The notes under the pieces were generated by a model. That model had not been told where the DNA came from and searched no databases. It was given only the letters and a program-made list of their open reading frames with translations. Below are positions 45,225 to 59,500 of a DNA stretch of 64,000 nt, piece by piece. Made by a program: the position numbers and the translations under genes. Source of the stretch: Lunularia cruciata (Eukaryota; Streptophyta; Marchantiopsida; Lunulariales; Lunulariaceae); contig OX419759.1 of assembly GCA_948567375.1 (NCBI GenBank), positions 55,146,593 to 55,210,592 of the forward strand. Reading direction: 5' to 3'. How positions within the stretch are numbered: position 1 is the first letter of the stretch; every line of letters begins with the position of its first letter.

Positions 45225-47115
45225 CTTCCTAATCTTGGTGTTTTTGCATCTCATGCATACCTAATAGAGAGTTTCAAGTTGCACAGTCTGTCTCAAAGTT
45301 ACGCACTGGTTTTGCATCCGGGGTTGACGAGTGAGAGAGTATGTGCATATTGCGATCAGGGAGGTACCTGTAAGAAGAAGAGCAAGGCATCCATGCAACA
45401 TCCACTCGATTGAGTGGCTGTCCCTTCTTGTTGTAGGGTTGTTGCACATGTCATGGTGACGGAAGCTGGACTTTACAGATTAAATGCCCGGATCACAAGC
45501 ATGATGCCTCACCAGACATGTGCAAGCCACCCATTAGTGCAGAGCTCGACCATTGTTGATCTTGAAGCACTGTGGAAGATGACGAAGGCCGGCATAAGAC
45601 CTTGGCAAATCACATTGACTCTCCTTCTTGCAAAGGGTTGTGTTATCTCAAAGATGGTTTACAACACAAAATCCAAGTTGCACAAAATGGAGTTGGACGG
45701 GTGCACACCCATCCAAGCATTGTTGGATGACATATTCACAAGCAAATACAGACATGAATTCAAGAAGGATGAACATGTGCATGTTTTGCACTTGTTCGTC
45801 ATCCATACACATGCATTCATGCTTGCTAGGTCATTCCCGTCAGTTTTCATCATTGATTCAACTTACAAGACAAAAGAATTTTAAACTTCTGATACTATAT
45901 GTTGTATGAATAACAAGCCTGTTCATGACATTCACTGTTTGTTACACATTTCTCCACTTTGAGCTTAAGGCAGACTATGCTTGGGCGTTGAATTGCATGC
46001 AAAGGATATTTGGCATGGTTCTGGGAGCCCTTACAGATTGGGAGTTAACTCCAATGAATGCATTAGCTGATACCTTTCCTGACAGCAAGAACATTCTTTG
46101 CAATTGGCACATTAACAAAAACCTTTTGGCACATTGCCACGGAATGTTTAAAAACAATGAAGAATGGAAGGTGGTCAAGGTAGAGTAGAACAAACTAGTG
46201 CAATCTGCCGACCTTGCTACCTTTGCGGTGAAGTGGCTATTTTTTCAAGACAGAATATGTTGCACACCATTTGCTCCTCCAATACATTGAGAAGACTTGG
46301 CTACCACACAAGGGGAGTTTGCTCAACCATGGACATCCAAGTTTCTACACCTTGGAAACATCAACACATCTCGGGTTGAAGGAACTCATTCAGTACTAAA
46401 ACAATACACTCAAACATAAATAGGCAATCTTAAATCAGCATTTGGAAATATGCAACTTGCATGGGTAAGTCAACATTGAGAGTTCTTGGCTCAATTGGGA
46501 AGTGAGAAGATCCGAATGCCACAAGCATTTGTTGTACCTTTCTACTAAAATGTTTTGATGAAGGTATCCAAGCTTCCATTAAGCCTTGTCCCTGACCAAC
46601 ATCTTCTTGCGATGGCAGCCAAGAACCGCAAGTCACAACTGGATCCATGCACAGAGAACTTCAGAACAATGATGGGTTTGCACTGTACACACCAAATTGC
46701 ATTGTTGGTCTTTATGGAGGGTGCTTCCCTAGAATTACCACAATTTCATGAGCATTGATGATTGCAGATCACTCGTAACTTTAAACACATTTGGTGCTAT
46801 ATATGGAAAATGACCTAGACTCCTTGTTTGGGGCCATTTGCACGAGCTTTGACCAAGATCCTCCATTGCAATAGGAGCTGATGAAGCAAACCCTTGCTGA
46901 ACTGATGACTCAAGAGCCAGAACGTATCAAGAACCCATTAGTAACCAATGGAAGGGAGAGGCCAACCTGTTTGCTAAATAAGCTACCCTTGTCATCAACT
47001 AAGCGGGATTTATCAGGATTCAAGATTGTCAACTTGAAGGTTAAAGCTAGATGACATTGTGGTGTTTGTCATGTTTTTGGAGCTGGACATGATACTAGGA
47101 ATTGCCTATGAAAAG
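45225..47115 (+). pseudogene. Mutator-like (MULE) transposase, decayed
   Basis: 45414-45884 reads the N-terminal region and ends with FIIDSTYKTKEF, the start of the MULE core with its first Asp. 45925-46188 continues with DYAWALNCM, FPDSKNILCNWHINKN and LAHCHGMFKNN, the second-half core. After stops, VEGTHSVLKQYT follows near 46380 (catalytic Glu). LDPCTENFRTMMGLHCTHQI near 46640-46690 fits the SWIM zinc finger. CGVCHVFGAGHDTRNC at 47056-47104 is a final zinc knuckle. The order is that of FAR1-type MULE transposases. At least five frame breaks show it is dead. Terminal inverted repeats were not found. Confidence 0.85.
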
Positions 47116-47809
47116 GAGCACACATACAATTACCCTGGTGCAACCGGGCATGGTGCTTGTACTTTTCTCTACAATGCTCCAAATGCTGACAGATGTTCCA
47201 AGAGATAGGCATTGTGACATTCATGCATTGGCCGTTGGCTTGGGTACTTAAAATGATCAGCTGGTGAGATGAATGTTTTGTACGAGGCACATGATATGCA
47301 TTACTAGTTGGGTTGGGTGAAGTAATAGCAAGCACTTGTATATGCATATGTGAGACAATAACAGATCTATATAAATGTGTACATGTGAAACAATAGCAAA
47401 AGCCAATATAATCATATATTTTTAACATTTTAAATGTAGGTTAAATATATAAAAATTATGTTACATAGGCCTTTTAATTATATAAAATTTTTAATTATTT
47501 ATTTTTAAAATAATTAAACCTATATAATCATTCAAAACTTTCATGTCTGCATTCCTTCCCTACCTGGCCTTCTCTAACTTCATGCAGTCTTCGCCTATGC
47601 ATCACTAATGGTACTCATCCCGTGTGCATGATCCAATGGACTTGAGTACCTCACATTTATGTTTGCTCATTTCAACAAGCACTCCAATCCCTCCCTAAGT
47701 TCTTATATGGCAAAGACAAGTGTTTTCTTTTCTTGCCTTGTATTTTCACTTTTTGTTCCCATGCAGAACTGCTTGAGCTAGTTGAATTATGAAGTATCAA
47801 ATGAAGGGC
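47116..47809. other. No recognised gene
   Basis: An AT-rich tract (47430-47520) and mixed sequence, possibly the end of the MULE and the start of the LINE. Confidence 0.4.
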
Positions 47810-50125
47810 ATGGTCCCCTTTAGGTATCCTTCCACACCTTGAGCTTCCATGAGGGGTGTATCCAATCTATAGATGGACTACGTGTTCTTGGAGTGCTAGT
47901 AGGATTCGATGATTTTTTCACATGCTTATTAGATGTTGCTCTTGCAGAGGATGTTCTCCATGTGGATGACCTTCCATTACTAGGAGATCCGTAGGTGGCA
48001 TGTGGTATACTCCCCTCTAGTATTGCTTGTCGACTGACTTACCTCCTCCGCACAATTCCTCCTTCCTTGACCTTCTTACACGTCTGAGAACCTTTGATTG
48101 GAGGATTATGGGAGTCTTTGGTGATATTATTGGACCAAGGATATTTGACAACGTGATAAAGGATTTGGCATGTAGACATACATCTCTACCAATCTTGTGT
48201 AGAGGAGATGGTACCTATAGTGTTTTTGGGTAGTTGGGTTGTCTTGGCACCCCTACTTTCCTCTCATTTTGTGGTGGTTGATAGGCCGGTTTTGGAGACA
48301 TGTGATAGAGATGGAAGAGAGGTCCTTTTCTCTCCAAATGTTGTTGCGGTAGACAACAGATAATCTATCCTCACAAGCACACGAGGACCTTTCATCTTTT
48401 GCTTCACTATCATCAAATTGGACTAGAGGTTTACAATCTTCTTTTATGGAATGATAGTGTCAGCATATGCTACATTCTCTCTTAGTTGTCTCATCCATTC
48501 CTCAAGCTACTGGAGCACGTCTTTGCTCTTGCTCCGGCAAGCTCTTGGATCCTAGCTCGACCGTGCATTAGGGCATTTTGACTCTCACTTGCTACTTTCT
48601 CTATAGCAATGAGATTTTGATTAGGTTTGGTCCACCCATCTGCATCTTCATTACTCACTTGTGAGTGTAATTCTACACTAGATGTAGCAGCGGTCCATAT
48701 GACATGGAGTCCTTTTGGAGGATAGAGGATAGCTACCTATGATGCTATTAGGGACATAGTGTTTTCTATGGCATGGGAGAGTGGATACTTGTAATCTTCT
48801 AAGGATAGGAGACCTGAAGAGAAACAAAAAAAAAGGAAACACACAATTTCACACTCAACCTCTGATGCCTTAAAGGAACACCTTGATTGTATTATATAGC
48901 AAAGGGGACTTCCCCCAAGGAAGTTCCACCCTTGGATCAGATACATGCATTGGTAACATGGTAGTGATCTCTACACTTAGATTATTTGCATGCATGGATG
49001 ACATGTTTTGATCCTATCTAGTTGGTCAAATCGTCTTTGACCAAAAGGAATCTTCCTATAGGAATCTTCAACTTGCATGGGTGAGGTACCATTGAAAAGC
49101 TCTCAATGAGAAAACTTAGGGGAGGGAAGGCTAACATTTAGACCATTGGAAGAGAGGAAAAATCTGCACATTTTTGAGGTCTAATTCATCCATTTAGGCC
49201 TCCAAAATTGGCTCTAAAATTTCCATATTATTGTTGATTTTTGCCCTATCAATAAAAGTTATCTTTTGGTGACACCTCTATCTGATCTACCTAGCCCATC
49301 ATATATAACATCCTTCTGGATGTTACCAAGCCAATTTTCACCTCTAGATGATATATCTTTTGGTATTGTAAATTCAAGTTATTTTAGCTCCTACACTATT
49401 AGTAGAAGTACTCTTTTGGTGACACCTCTATCTTACCTACCTAGCCCATCATACATAACATCCTTCCAGCTGTTACCAAGCCACCTCTAGCTAATATGTC
49501 TAGCTATTGGTATTACAATACTTGGCTTGGAGGGAGCATTCATATGCTTTGCAGACAACACAGACTTATACTTGGTCAGAGATGATCAAGTGACTATGGC
49601 GGATGTCTTGGTTATAGCCCTACGTGTGATACAGTTTTGGAGAGAGTGATTACCCATCCCCTTTGGATGGGCAGCAAGTGCAGCAACAACTGGCAAGGTC
49701 TCCAAGTATAAGGGTATGCAATGAGGTCACATCTTTGTTCCTCTAGCTTTGGAATTATATGGAGCAATGGACATTGTGTTCAACACATTTGTCAAGGAGT
49801 GTGCAAGAACTTATCATGTTAGGCGCCAAGGGTTACCACTCTCTCTCTCATACTTTGTAGTGTATTTTAGATAACTTGTGTCCATTGCTCTATAGAGTGT
49901 AGTGGTTAGTGCAATCCATAAGAGAACAATTACACTAAATAATGCTTCTTCGGATGCTCTCGTAGTTTGTAGACTATATAATTTGTATAGCTCGGATATA
50001 TTAGATACGATAGGGCAGATTTCTCATATCAATTGTATTTGGGCTTAGCTCCATTTTACCTATTTTGTCTCACCCTTGTACGGCTTGATGGGGTCTTCCC
50101 ATCCTTTGTGTTTTTTATGATGTCG
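47810..50125 (+). mobile_element. LINE copy 3, 5'-truncated, split by a solo LTR
   Basis: It keeps more than copy 2. Near 47870-48060 the plus strand reads GLRVLG, then DLPLLGDP, ILPSSIACRLTYLLRTIPPS, a region between RT and endonuclease in this LINE type. Then (48027-48233) RTFDWRIMGVFGDI follows in another frame. The endonuclease region (48520-48789 and 49518-49870) and the 3' tail (49890-50125) follow. A 728-bp solo LTR at 48790-49517 interrupts it. Stops and indels are frequent, so it is older than copy 2. Confidence 0.85.
48790..49517. repeat. Solo LTR of the Gy-2 family inside LINE copy 3
   Basis: It starts TGTAATCTTC and ends GGTATTACA, flanked by ATACT on both sides (48785-48789 and 49518-49522). 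It aligns with the Gy-2 LTRs but is longer, because a block of about 130 bp (around 49270-49500) is partly repeated inside. It arose by recombination between the two LTRs of a former element. Confidence 0.93.
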
Positions 50126-53100
50126 CCCTTTCTTGATTACAAGATATTTTTCAGATGATATCTTCTTTGTTTTCTCTCTACTTTCATTATATATTATTAA
50201 TGAAAATAAATGATAAAAAAATTAATTAGGTTTATATTTATAAAAATTAATATTAATATAAAATATTTAGATAAAATTATATATTAGATATATATAGATA
50301 AAATATATATAGATAAAATTATTTATTTAATAAGTGTTTTATGGAAAATTAAATAAAATTCTAATAGTAAATAAAATATACATTTTCATTTTTCATTACA
50401 TAGAGAAATTTCTAAAAATAAACATATACACATATATTCTCATCCTGGTTAGAAAGATAAATTCAAAAGAACTATCACTCACCCACTAATAACATGTGTC
50501 GAGACCGCAAAATAAACGAAAGGGATGTAAACTGAAAGAAAATCTTAGAGTCGGGATACACTCGAGCCGCAATGCGCGCGGATCAAATAGTGGGAATGGA
50601 AGAAAAGAAACGAAATACCGTTCATTGCCAGTTGAAGAGGGAACGGAGGGAGGGATCGTTAGAGCTATGGACTGACTGACTGGCAATCAAGGTGTAATGA
50701 ACGAACACATGAGTAAACGCAGGCGAAGACTCCGTGAGATCAGAGAAGGTCCGGAAGACAAAGCAGGCGAAGTGAGGAAGCAAGGGACTAGGATTGATGA
50801 TGCCCCTCACATAAGCTGGAAGGAAGAATGAGCGAAAAGATTTAAGCAGCTGCAGAGGTGATCATCGACCTTAGAGGGCACTGGACTACATGTATAGGAA
50901 TTTACGTGTAGCTTTTTCTAAAGCAAAATTAACGTGTTAATCTTGGGACGTGCAAGAGAAAAGTCCGGAAGGTGCAAACGATTCACGGTTTTTCAAAGAA
51001 GTTTTGAACTTCCAATCTATCTCTGTCTTGTCATCTCCCAAGAACATCTCTCCACACCTGTCTTTACACCGTGGAAAGTCAATACCACTTGGGACCTACT
51101 GTGAAGCTAACACTTTGAGAGAAGAGAGCACAAGTTTTGCAGCCAACTAGTAAAGATATAACTCTTAATAACTGAGTCCCTTCAACCAAGTGTTCCCACT
51201 CATTAGCTGTTGGGGAGATCGCATCTACCACAGCTCGGGAGTTTACACTCAAAAATGGAGGTCCGGGTCTTCCTTCAAAAGGTGTCCTCTTCTGAGGAGA
51301 AGTATCGATACAAGTGGAGTCGATGTGAGTAGTCTATGTCTCACTCTTCCTCTCGGTCTCTACCGTCTTGGTGGCGTCAAGGCTCTCAGAGTCCGACATC
51401 TTAGCTTGCGGTCAATGATCCTCCAGGCTCCTGAATTTGCCCGATTTCCTCGCCCTCCGGGTATGATACTCTACTGCAGGCGCCTATTTCAGATTCATGA
51501 AGCCTTTGATCGTTTGTTGTGTGTTCCAAGGCCAGCCGGGACATAAAGGCCTGTGCGTCCACTGTCTTGGGGAATTTCGTGCAGCTTGGGACCTTATGTT
51601 GATGGCACTATCCTTTCCTGATTGATTGTTTATTGCAGAGTTATGGTTGACTGTTGTTGATTACACTTCAGAACGATTATACTAATTGAGTTGGTTTTTC
51701 TCCTTTGTTAACAGTATCCAATTATTAGATTCATTCTATCTGCCTCTAGTAAACTATACGTTTAACTGGAGCATGGTTTCTGCTAGTATCTTACTTCTAC
51801 CTCTGCCCGAGGCAAGATAAGTGTGCTACAGATTTCAAGAGATTACATCAGACTCCATTCATTTGCACAAAAATCAACAGAACTTAAAAAATCTGTAGAG
51901 GTTGAAAGAAAATAAAGGAACATGCAATGGTCATTAACCCCAAGTATGTTCAATATAAACTCCAATGTTTCTATTGCTATGGTTTAGCACGTCAATATGA
52001 AAAAGGGTATGTTATATTTCGAGATTAATCATCGTACCTTCACTGCTCAACGGTCGAGACAGCGGATTAGATACATTAGTCTGGCAAGTTAAGGAGACTA
52101 CCGTGGACATGTATCTTAGGAATCTTCCCTTTTCACGTTTGGAAAGCACGTACTCCGTCCATCGCCCTCTTCCATTTGGTAATTTGTAGGAGGTGATCAA
52201 GTTGGTGTTCTGAGCTAACTGGAATCATTAAATATCTTCAAACACAACTGAAATAATGTTATTAGATATAGGTATATGAGAGCAGAGCCGTTCAGGGAAC
52301 GGGTGATCCAGAACTCATGAAATCCAAATGATCGGTAACCAAGATGTACTTTATACACAATGCTAGAATAGTGATAAATCCATAAAGTAGAATGCATCGA
52401 ATGTAACCTGAAGCAAAGGCATCATTGTAACAAATTGAGAATAACATATATCTAAAGGACTAGTAAACAACTTGAAATCGATAACAGCTATGCAAACGAA
52501 TGCGAGAAATATAAAACGTTATGTAATTGACCACCAGTAAGCAGTGCGTGAACGATGAAATTAAAACATAGGCTGGAGTCGGGTAGGAATACTGGAGACA
52601 TGGGAGGTCGAACCATGAATCAGGCAAAGAGCAAAGGAAGAATAATAGGGAGGGAATTAGCTGGGGAATGGAGGAGTGGAACAATGCGAGAGCTTATGGA
52701 TGGTGTTGCTGCAGAGACATATCGAAGTGTAACAGGGTAACGAGAGCGAGGCGAGAGAGGACAGGATATAGCGAGCTTATTGATGGTGTTGCTGCAGAGA
52801 CATATCGAAGTGTAACAGGGTAACAAGCACGAGGCGAAAGAGGACAGGATATAAGTATATCGCAACAAGCGCGATGGATGCTCGAGTCCTGAGACACTTA
52901 ACAGCAAAGGGAAGCAGAAGGTGGCCGTAGTAAACCTCCACGAAAACACATGCAACTTCATGAGCCTCACGCAGTGCGGAAGTAGCTGAGCAAGTGTCAG
53001 TACCCCTCGTACCGAGTTTCTGCTCCAAAACTCATGAGTGCCAAGACACTCATATAATGTTATTAGATATATATTTCACTGTAGATATAGAGAAACAAAC

Positions 53101-53576
53101 TAAAGCTGGGTCATCCACGAGTGTCAGTTAAACAAATGTCATCAATACTACGCGTCTTCTATGACCCTTGTATCTCAAGCGAATAGTTGTAGTCATAACT
53201 CATCAACAATGATACTCTCCTGCGTTTTAACTACGCTATGGGTGCGGAGGACAAAGTGACAAGCAAAAGTATCAAACGTGATACAATTATGAAACGTAAG
53301 AACATTGGAACATGGAGCCATCGACCTTCACGATCAACGAAACTGATATATTCTTCCTATGCTCTGGTTTACTATATAGTCCTTGCTTGCTGGTAAGAGG
53401 ACTCCAGCATGAAGACATCTACCTTACAATCAGTAGGCATAGTTACTTTTCGATGCCCCGGTCTAGGTGATATTCCTTGTTTACAGAGCTCTATAACTGC
53501 GTCAAACGAAGAGATATTACAAGACAATGCATCGTCTTGCATTATAAATCAACGATACAAACAAAAGAGCAAACAG
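50126..53576. other. No recognised gene
   Basis: 50.15-50.45 kb is extremely AT-rich. 50.5-53.5 kb is mixed; the longest open stretch (51190-51546) has no domain. It also contains an 83-bp tandem duplication (52687-52858) and a block at 52270-52340 that recurs at 62085-62160. The last few hundred bases should hold the 3' untranslated region of the thioesterase gene. Confidence 0.5.
52687..52858. repeat. 83-bp tandem duplication
   Basis: A block containing GATGGTGTTGCTGCAGAGAC and ATATCGAAGTGTAACAGGGT occurs twice with period 83, few differences. Purine-rich on the plus strand. Confidence 0.9.
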
Positions 53577-56500
53577 CTAAAGTTTCGCTTTGGGCCCGAG
53601 CTTTATCGCTTTATCTTTCTCCTTTCGTACCATTCCTTCCTGGGAAACTGTCATTACCAACTTCAGAGCATTTTTGTAGGATGAGGAGTTAGCATCGAGA
53701 AACGAGTTCGATTGATTAGTTTGAAGCTATAGCATGTTCAACATAACTAGTCAGTAAATTGATTATATCACAACGCATACACCAAGATACTTCGTTTCCT
53801 CCATTGAACGAAAAAACATAGTTAGGATAGTGGTGATTAAATAAGATACATGTACAACACGAGCACTTGACTGGACAGTTGGTTATACCTGTCCTCCTTG
53901 ATACATCCTCCCAAATACGAGTGCACGAGCATCCCCCATCCATGAACATCCAGTCTGCGAAGGTACAAGCAGTTTCCAGGTGTCGGAGATTGCAAGACTT
54001 GCACTGCGTTTACATCACTAGATTTGATACATTAAATTTCCTCAGTAAAATATGAAGAGCAGTACCTCATAGAGCATCCACTCATCAGCCTTCACAGGAC
54101 TGTGAAACCAGATTCTGCCAACAAACGTCCAACCAGCAAGTAATATCACTAATCGTTTTGATTCGAACCTTCCGAGTGGATTAGTTTGATCAATCGCCAA
54201 CTCATCAGTTACCATTGATTAGATTGTAAGTATGGACATTCATATCAAAATATAAGATGACCGATTCAAACACCTTGAGCATATATAAATGCGGCAGAAA
54301 AATACTCACGCATGATCCAGAGACCGAACTTGTGTGGATCTCCGACTGTGCTGGGGATGCCATCTAAGACTTGAATCGAGTACATATAAGTCAGACGCAA
54401 ATGCTGCGACACACCTGCAAATCGTCATTGCACTTCGACGGGTGAAGTCCCCAGAAAAACAAGACGTTACCTCGCCTCAGACTGGAATCTTCACAGCATA
54501 GTGTTACCTCAACATAGAACATGTTTAGGATTGTCCTTCATGTTACAGTTTGTCCTCCATGAAATCATCAACATACTGGAACAATACGAACGCTACTAAA
54601 GTGGAAAGATCTGATACGCTTAGTCTCTATGAAGCAGGTGAAGTTTTTGGTGGATGCCACAGTGGAGAAAGCAAAGAATAGAGTACTGAATGGAGTGATT
54701 CCCCTGGCCCTTGGGTATAACAAGCATGCAGATGAAGAAAAAGGCCAAACTTATAGGACCGAACCCTTGCTACTGAGAAACTGGAATGAGCTAAGTAGGA
54801 GTACTAGTGTTGGTCGTTGCGATTTGATGATCGTGCGGTCTGACTCTAGGACGTGCAGCATGAACGTTGTTCCTGCGCGAGCCCATTATAAACTTCGAGA
54901 GCATCATTGATGTACAGTTCTATTCTCATATTAAGTAACTCCTACCTTAGTCACTTCGACGATTAAAGCACGGTAATTGAACAGAGAAGGAAAATTCGTA
55001 CCGATGCAGGTCAGGATCGTCTGGAAGTTTGTGCCTTGCTTTGACCCACAACCTTACTCTGGCAACAGAGATGCAGCAGTGTTACAAGGAATAGAAGTAT
55101 CACGATTGTGACCTGTTCCTTAATGTAAAGAGACCTGTCCAATATGCGTCATGAATGCAGGGAACTTTATTTAGCAAGAGATTCAAAATGTAAATAATTG
55201 CAAATGACCTTGTTTCAATCTTCACACGTTGATATTTATCGGCTGGGCTGCAAACCCGTACTTCGAGCGGTGGAAGTGCGTGGAGCTCATCAGAATATTT
55301 TGTCTTGAGTGATCTGTCAAAGGATATCATGCAATGAGATAGAACGAAGAAACACTTCATAATGACGACTACAGTAGCAATCGATTGGCGGAGCATTCCA
55401 ACATAACAAATCTGGTTTCTGTTCGCAAATAGGTATCAATAGGTTAATGGAGCAATGCACGTGGCTCCATCAGACATCCTTCTGTTGAGACTTTGCTGGC
55501 ATACTGATTAAAAGTATTTAGTTGAGAGCCCCTGATGATTGATTGTGAGGGAAGAATGATTGGCGTGATAAGATCGTAGATACAAATTGATGATTCCTGA
55601 TTTTATCCGATCTTTATAATCTGCTAAGCACCATTGTCATCTTTACAGTGAACTTTCGTACATCCATAATTAAACATCGTTTATCGTTTGAGATATAATA
55701 GATGTTGAATTCCTTGAATTATCTGGTTCTTAGATCTGCTTAGCAACACTATAAGATTAAGATCAGGTTTTACCAACCACAGAGCCTTTCGCAACAAGTA
55801 AACACAGGAAAAAAAAGTTCTTACAGGGGAAGGCGGGGATCTGCAAGGAACATATCGTGTAGAGCCTCGTCGCCTATGAGCTAGATATCCACTTGCCATT
55901 AAAGGAAAGACATGTTAACTACAATTCAGAGTGCAATTTATAACCAGAAGTAACAAGTATGAGCTCCAACATCAACAGCTGGGGTATTCGCAGTCAATAC
56001 TTTTCTTCTTTTATAATCAGTTTACAAACACTGAGATAGTTCCTTTTACTTTACGAGGATGATATCATAAACGGTAACTATCACATCCAAACGCTTGATC
56101 AGTGTGGTGATGATAGTCATACAAACAAAAAATTGTGGTACTTCCAAGAGACTCGAACCTTAGCCCCAAGATCTTTCAGAGGAACATATATGCGTTTGGA
56201 TTTTCAGAAAAAGAATGTAGCAATGTACCTCTTCCGGGTGCGGAACATTTGGCATAGGATGGTCGTTGTGCTCATAACTTTGAGTGTCTGGTCTCTGCAA
56301 ACAAGCGGTGGCATAAACAGTGCAAAATTCTGGTCATTCAATAGAGGTTTGGGTACGACATGCAATTAATCGGAAGCAAGTAACAATAACCAATAAAGCA
56401 ACTGAACTTATCCTGAATTACAGTTTAGAACCAGAAAATATCACTCTCTTCATTGGCAGTAGGTACTAGCAGACAACAAGTCTACCAAATCAGCTACTCC

Positions 56501-59500
56501 TCTCTGCGTGACCAAGGAATATTCATCATTACCTTAAACGAAGCAAACATCACGAACCTAACTCGGCCCAGCTGGATGGCTTCCACAGATCTAGTGGCAA
56601 ACGACATGCCATCGCGGGTTCTTTGTACCTTGTACACAGTACTGACTGCCACACTCCAAATACTGATGGTTGATAAGAGGACTATACAGATACAACTATC
56701 AGAAGTATTCAAAAGCAGATACCTGAAAGGCATATATGTGTATGCCACGATAACGTTCAGTATCCTGTATCGACCTAAAAGGAATAGTAGGCGAACAAAT
56801 ATTAACCAAAAGCTGCGGAGGCAAGTGTAGAACTTCGTCAAGATCTGTGTGCAAAGATTTAGACGTGAGAAGCAATACCTTCCTCTTGTCCCCCAAGAAG
56901 AAAGTAGGAATGAAGACTGTGAACGACATATCCTGGGTCAACTGTCTTTGTGGCAGCAGCAAGAGCCTGTGGTGGACTCGACTTAGTTTTGAAATATGTC
57001 ATGATATGAGCAGATCCATGACTAGTTGAAATACAGTTGCAATTCATGATCTGTGGAAACTTACGGTCGGTTTACCTTGTGAGAATACATTTATGCAGAT
57101 ATATCTCCTACATTTGTGCAGATATGTTGCCTACAACCCAAGACTCTCTTTACTACACCTGGAACCCATATAAAATCCCCAAACCGTGAATTCAGATGTT
57201 TCTTGTCAGCTTTCGATCAGCAAAAAGTAGACATCAATCTGATCAAAGCATCCACCTGACCAATAGAACTACCACCATAAGTAAACGGTCTTCCTTTCCG
57301 TGGTGGATAAGGTGAGGGAAGACAAGTCTTGAACGTATCAGCCTGCCAAATAATAGGTTCCAATCTGTCATTAGCCAACTACGTAGTGAACAAAAATTCA
57401 GGTTTCGGAGTGACGTGCAAATGCGAAATTATTAATTTCTTCCAAAACACCATGTTTCAATTATTATTTCAAATGAGTTTACGGCGTGTGTACGAAACTG
57501 AATGTGTACTTCTTGTGCACCGAAATACTGACGGAAATTATTTGAAATTTCTAAGTAGCGACACATGTAACGACTTTTCGTAGTGATAATGAAATGCAGC
57601 AGATAGGACACAGATAATGAAAGAATAACAAGGATTACAAGCACTAAAAGTTTACGTAGAAAATGAGAGCTTAACTTGTCCAGCTAATAATTCTCCCAAA
57701 AGGTAACAGTCACGTCTGACGAAGTAGTTATGCATCCATCGATACTTATAGCCGTGTCAAAATTCAACTATAACTGGTACACTAATATTGCAGAGTTCGG
57801 GGAAACGTACACATACTTCCATCTTTCCCAATTTCAAGGCTCGCTCAACGAGGGAAGGCTCCCCTTCAGAAGGTTGATCCGACCAATTCCAATTTGAGGC
57901 GGCTGAAATCAAATCTCCATAATCGTGAGAAAGAAGCAAGCATGTCACCTGCAGAGCACAAAGAGGGTCATAATAACTAGAATAAGTAGAATAAGTAGAA
58001 ATCACAACGTGATGACTGATGAGTAAATATAAATTTACTAACTTATTCCGTAATGAAATAAAGAACCCGTTGTAAACAACCCGATTCCATACACGCGTCT
58101 GACTCTGACTCTTGATAGTTACGTCAAAACGTCAAAACGTCACAAACTTCTATACAAACTCTTGATGGTAAAAATTTACAAACTTATAAACGGAGTTCAA
58201 CAGAACTCCAACCATCCTGCAGCTTTCTTAGTTTCTTGATGTTGAGTTCCAAAACTTATTACTTTTTTTCTCCACAGAACTAGAAGGCCAAAAGACACAC
58301 ACTAACAACGAGAGGGAAAACTTATATCAAGCAGATATTTTGCAAAATATTGTCTACACTCAAACAGCAGTACAGTCAAACTTGAGACAGACATATTACC
58401 TCCGTGTTGGCAATGACATCAGCCCTGTACAACGGCTTTACAGGACCTCGCATCGCTGAAACAAAAGAAATACGACTGTAAGTTTCTTTGCAATTAAAAA
58501 CTAAAAAGGATGTAGATGTCCTGAACTATCGCATGTAAGTTGCAGCTTCTTTTATATAACACCATATCATAGCTTTTGAATGAGATATAGGAGAAATCAT
58601 CCATGCATACTGAAAAGACTACACTGACATATGTAAGCAAAGAATCTATCAAAGCAAGTGGTATTTCACAAAATGATGCAAGAAGCCCAGATGTATAGCA
58701 TGGTCACCTAATCCAAAATAATCCCCAATTTTAAGCTTCGACACAGTATGTCCAACAGCAGCATCCTTTTTTGGAGGCGTAACAACTTTAGCCTGTCCTT
58801 ACCAGTACAAGAATATCGTGATCAACCTTCACATGCTCACAAAGGTAATTCCCAATTGCATGTATACTGGTAATCAACTCTTCTGCTTTATGTCATATTG
58901 GGCAACAGGTGAGAAATATTTGCCAATAGTCAGATCCCTAGAATGTCAACAGCTTTAGCTTTTGTATAGTAGCGTGGTAGAAAACCACGGTACACAATTG
59001 ACGATCCTCACCTCCCCTCTCCATATGATGTATAACCCATCACCATCCTGGTCAACACGCACAATGTACTCACCAGGACCTGTAACAAATATAATGTACT
59101 GTCCAAGATCAATCACAATAACTAGAAGAAGATTGAAAGCTGAATTTATTGAGTTTTAAATCTGGCAACAATCAGGAGATAAAATAGCCCAGCTGGCAAA
59201 TGTTATCCACCCTTCTGGTGCAAATCTGAGACATGGAAGTAAAAGCTGCAACTCTAGGCAAAGACTTGAAGAAATTGAGTATAATCTGTTTAGTTTCTAC
59301 TTTCTCGTAAGAAGAAAAGAGGGCCAACAAGAACCACAAAAATTGGATGGAGTTACAAACCAAAGCGTACAGTCTTCAAGACTGCAGCAATTTTTGGCAG
59401 ATCATCGTCCGGTATTCGCTTCAGCAAGGGCAAGGTGCGGAGAAGAACAATAGCTGCATTTGTCAAACAATGAAGCAAGTTTGTAATTCAATTCAATTGC

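Noticed and set aside
51190-51546. 118-codon open stretch, and a possible short exon at 51255-51320 ending in GTGAGT
   Set aside because: No homology recognised, no matching downstream exon in phase, and no codon pattern; could be chance.
56699-56962. Open frame with GRYRILNVIVAYTYMPF-like block, candidate exon of the thioesterase
   Set aside because: It has splice-like borders but breaks the phase; joining exon 56879-56966 to 56533-56645 gives the family sequence directly.
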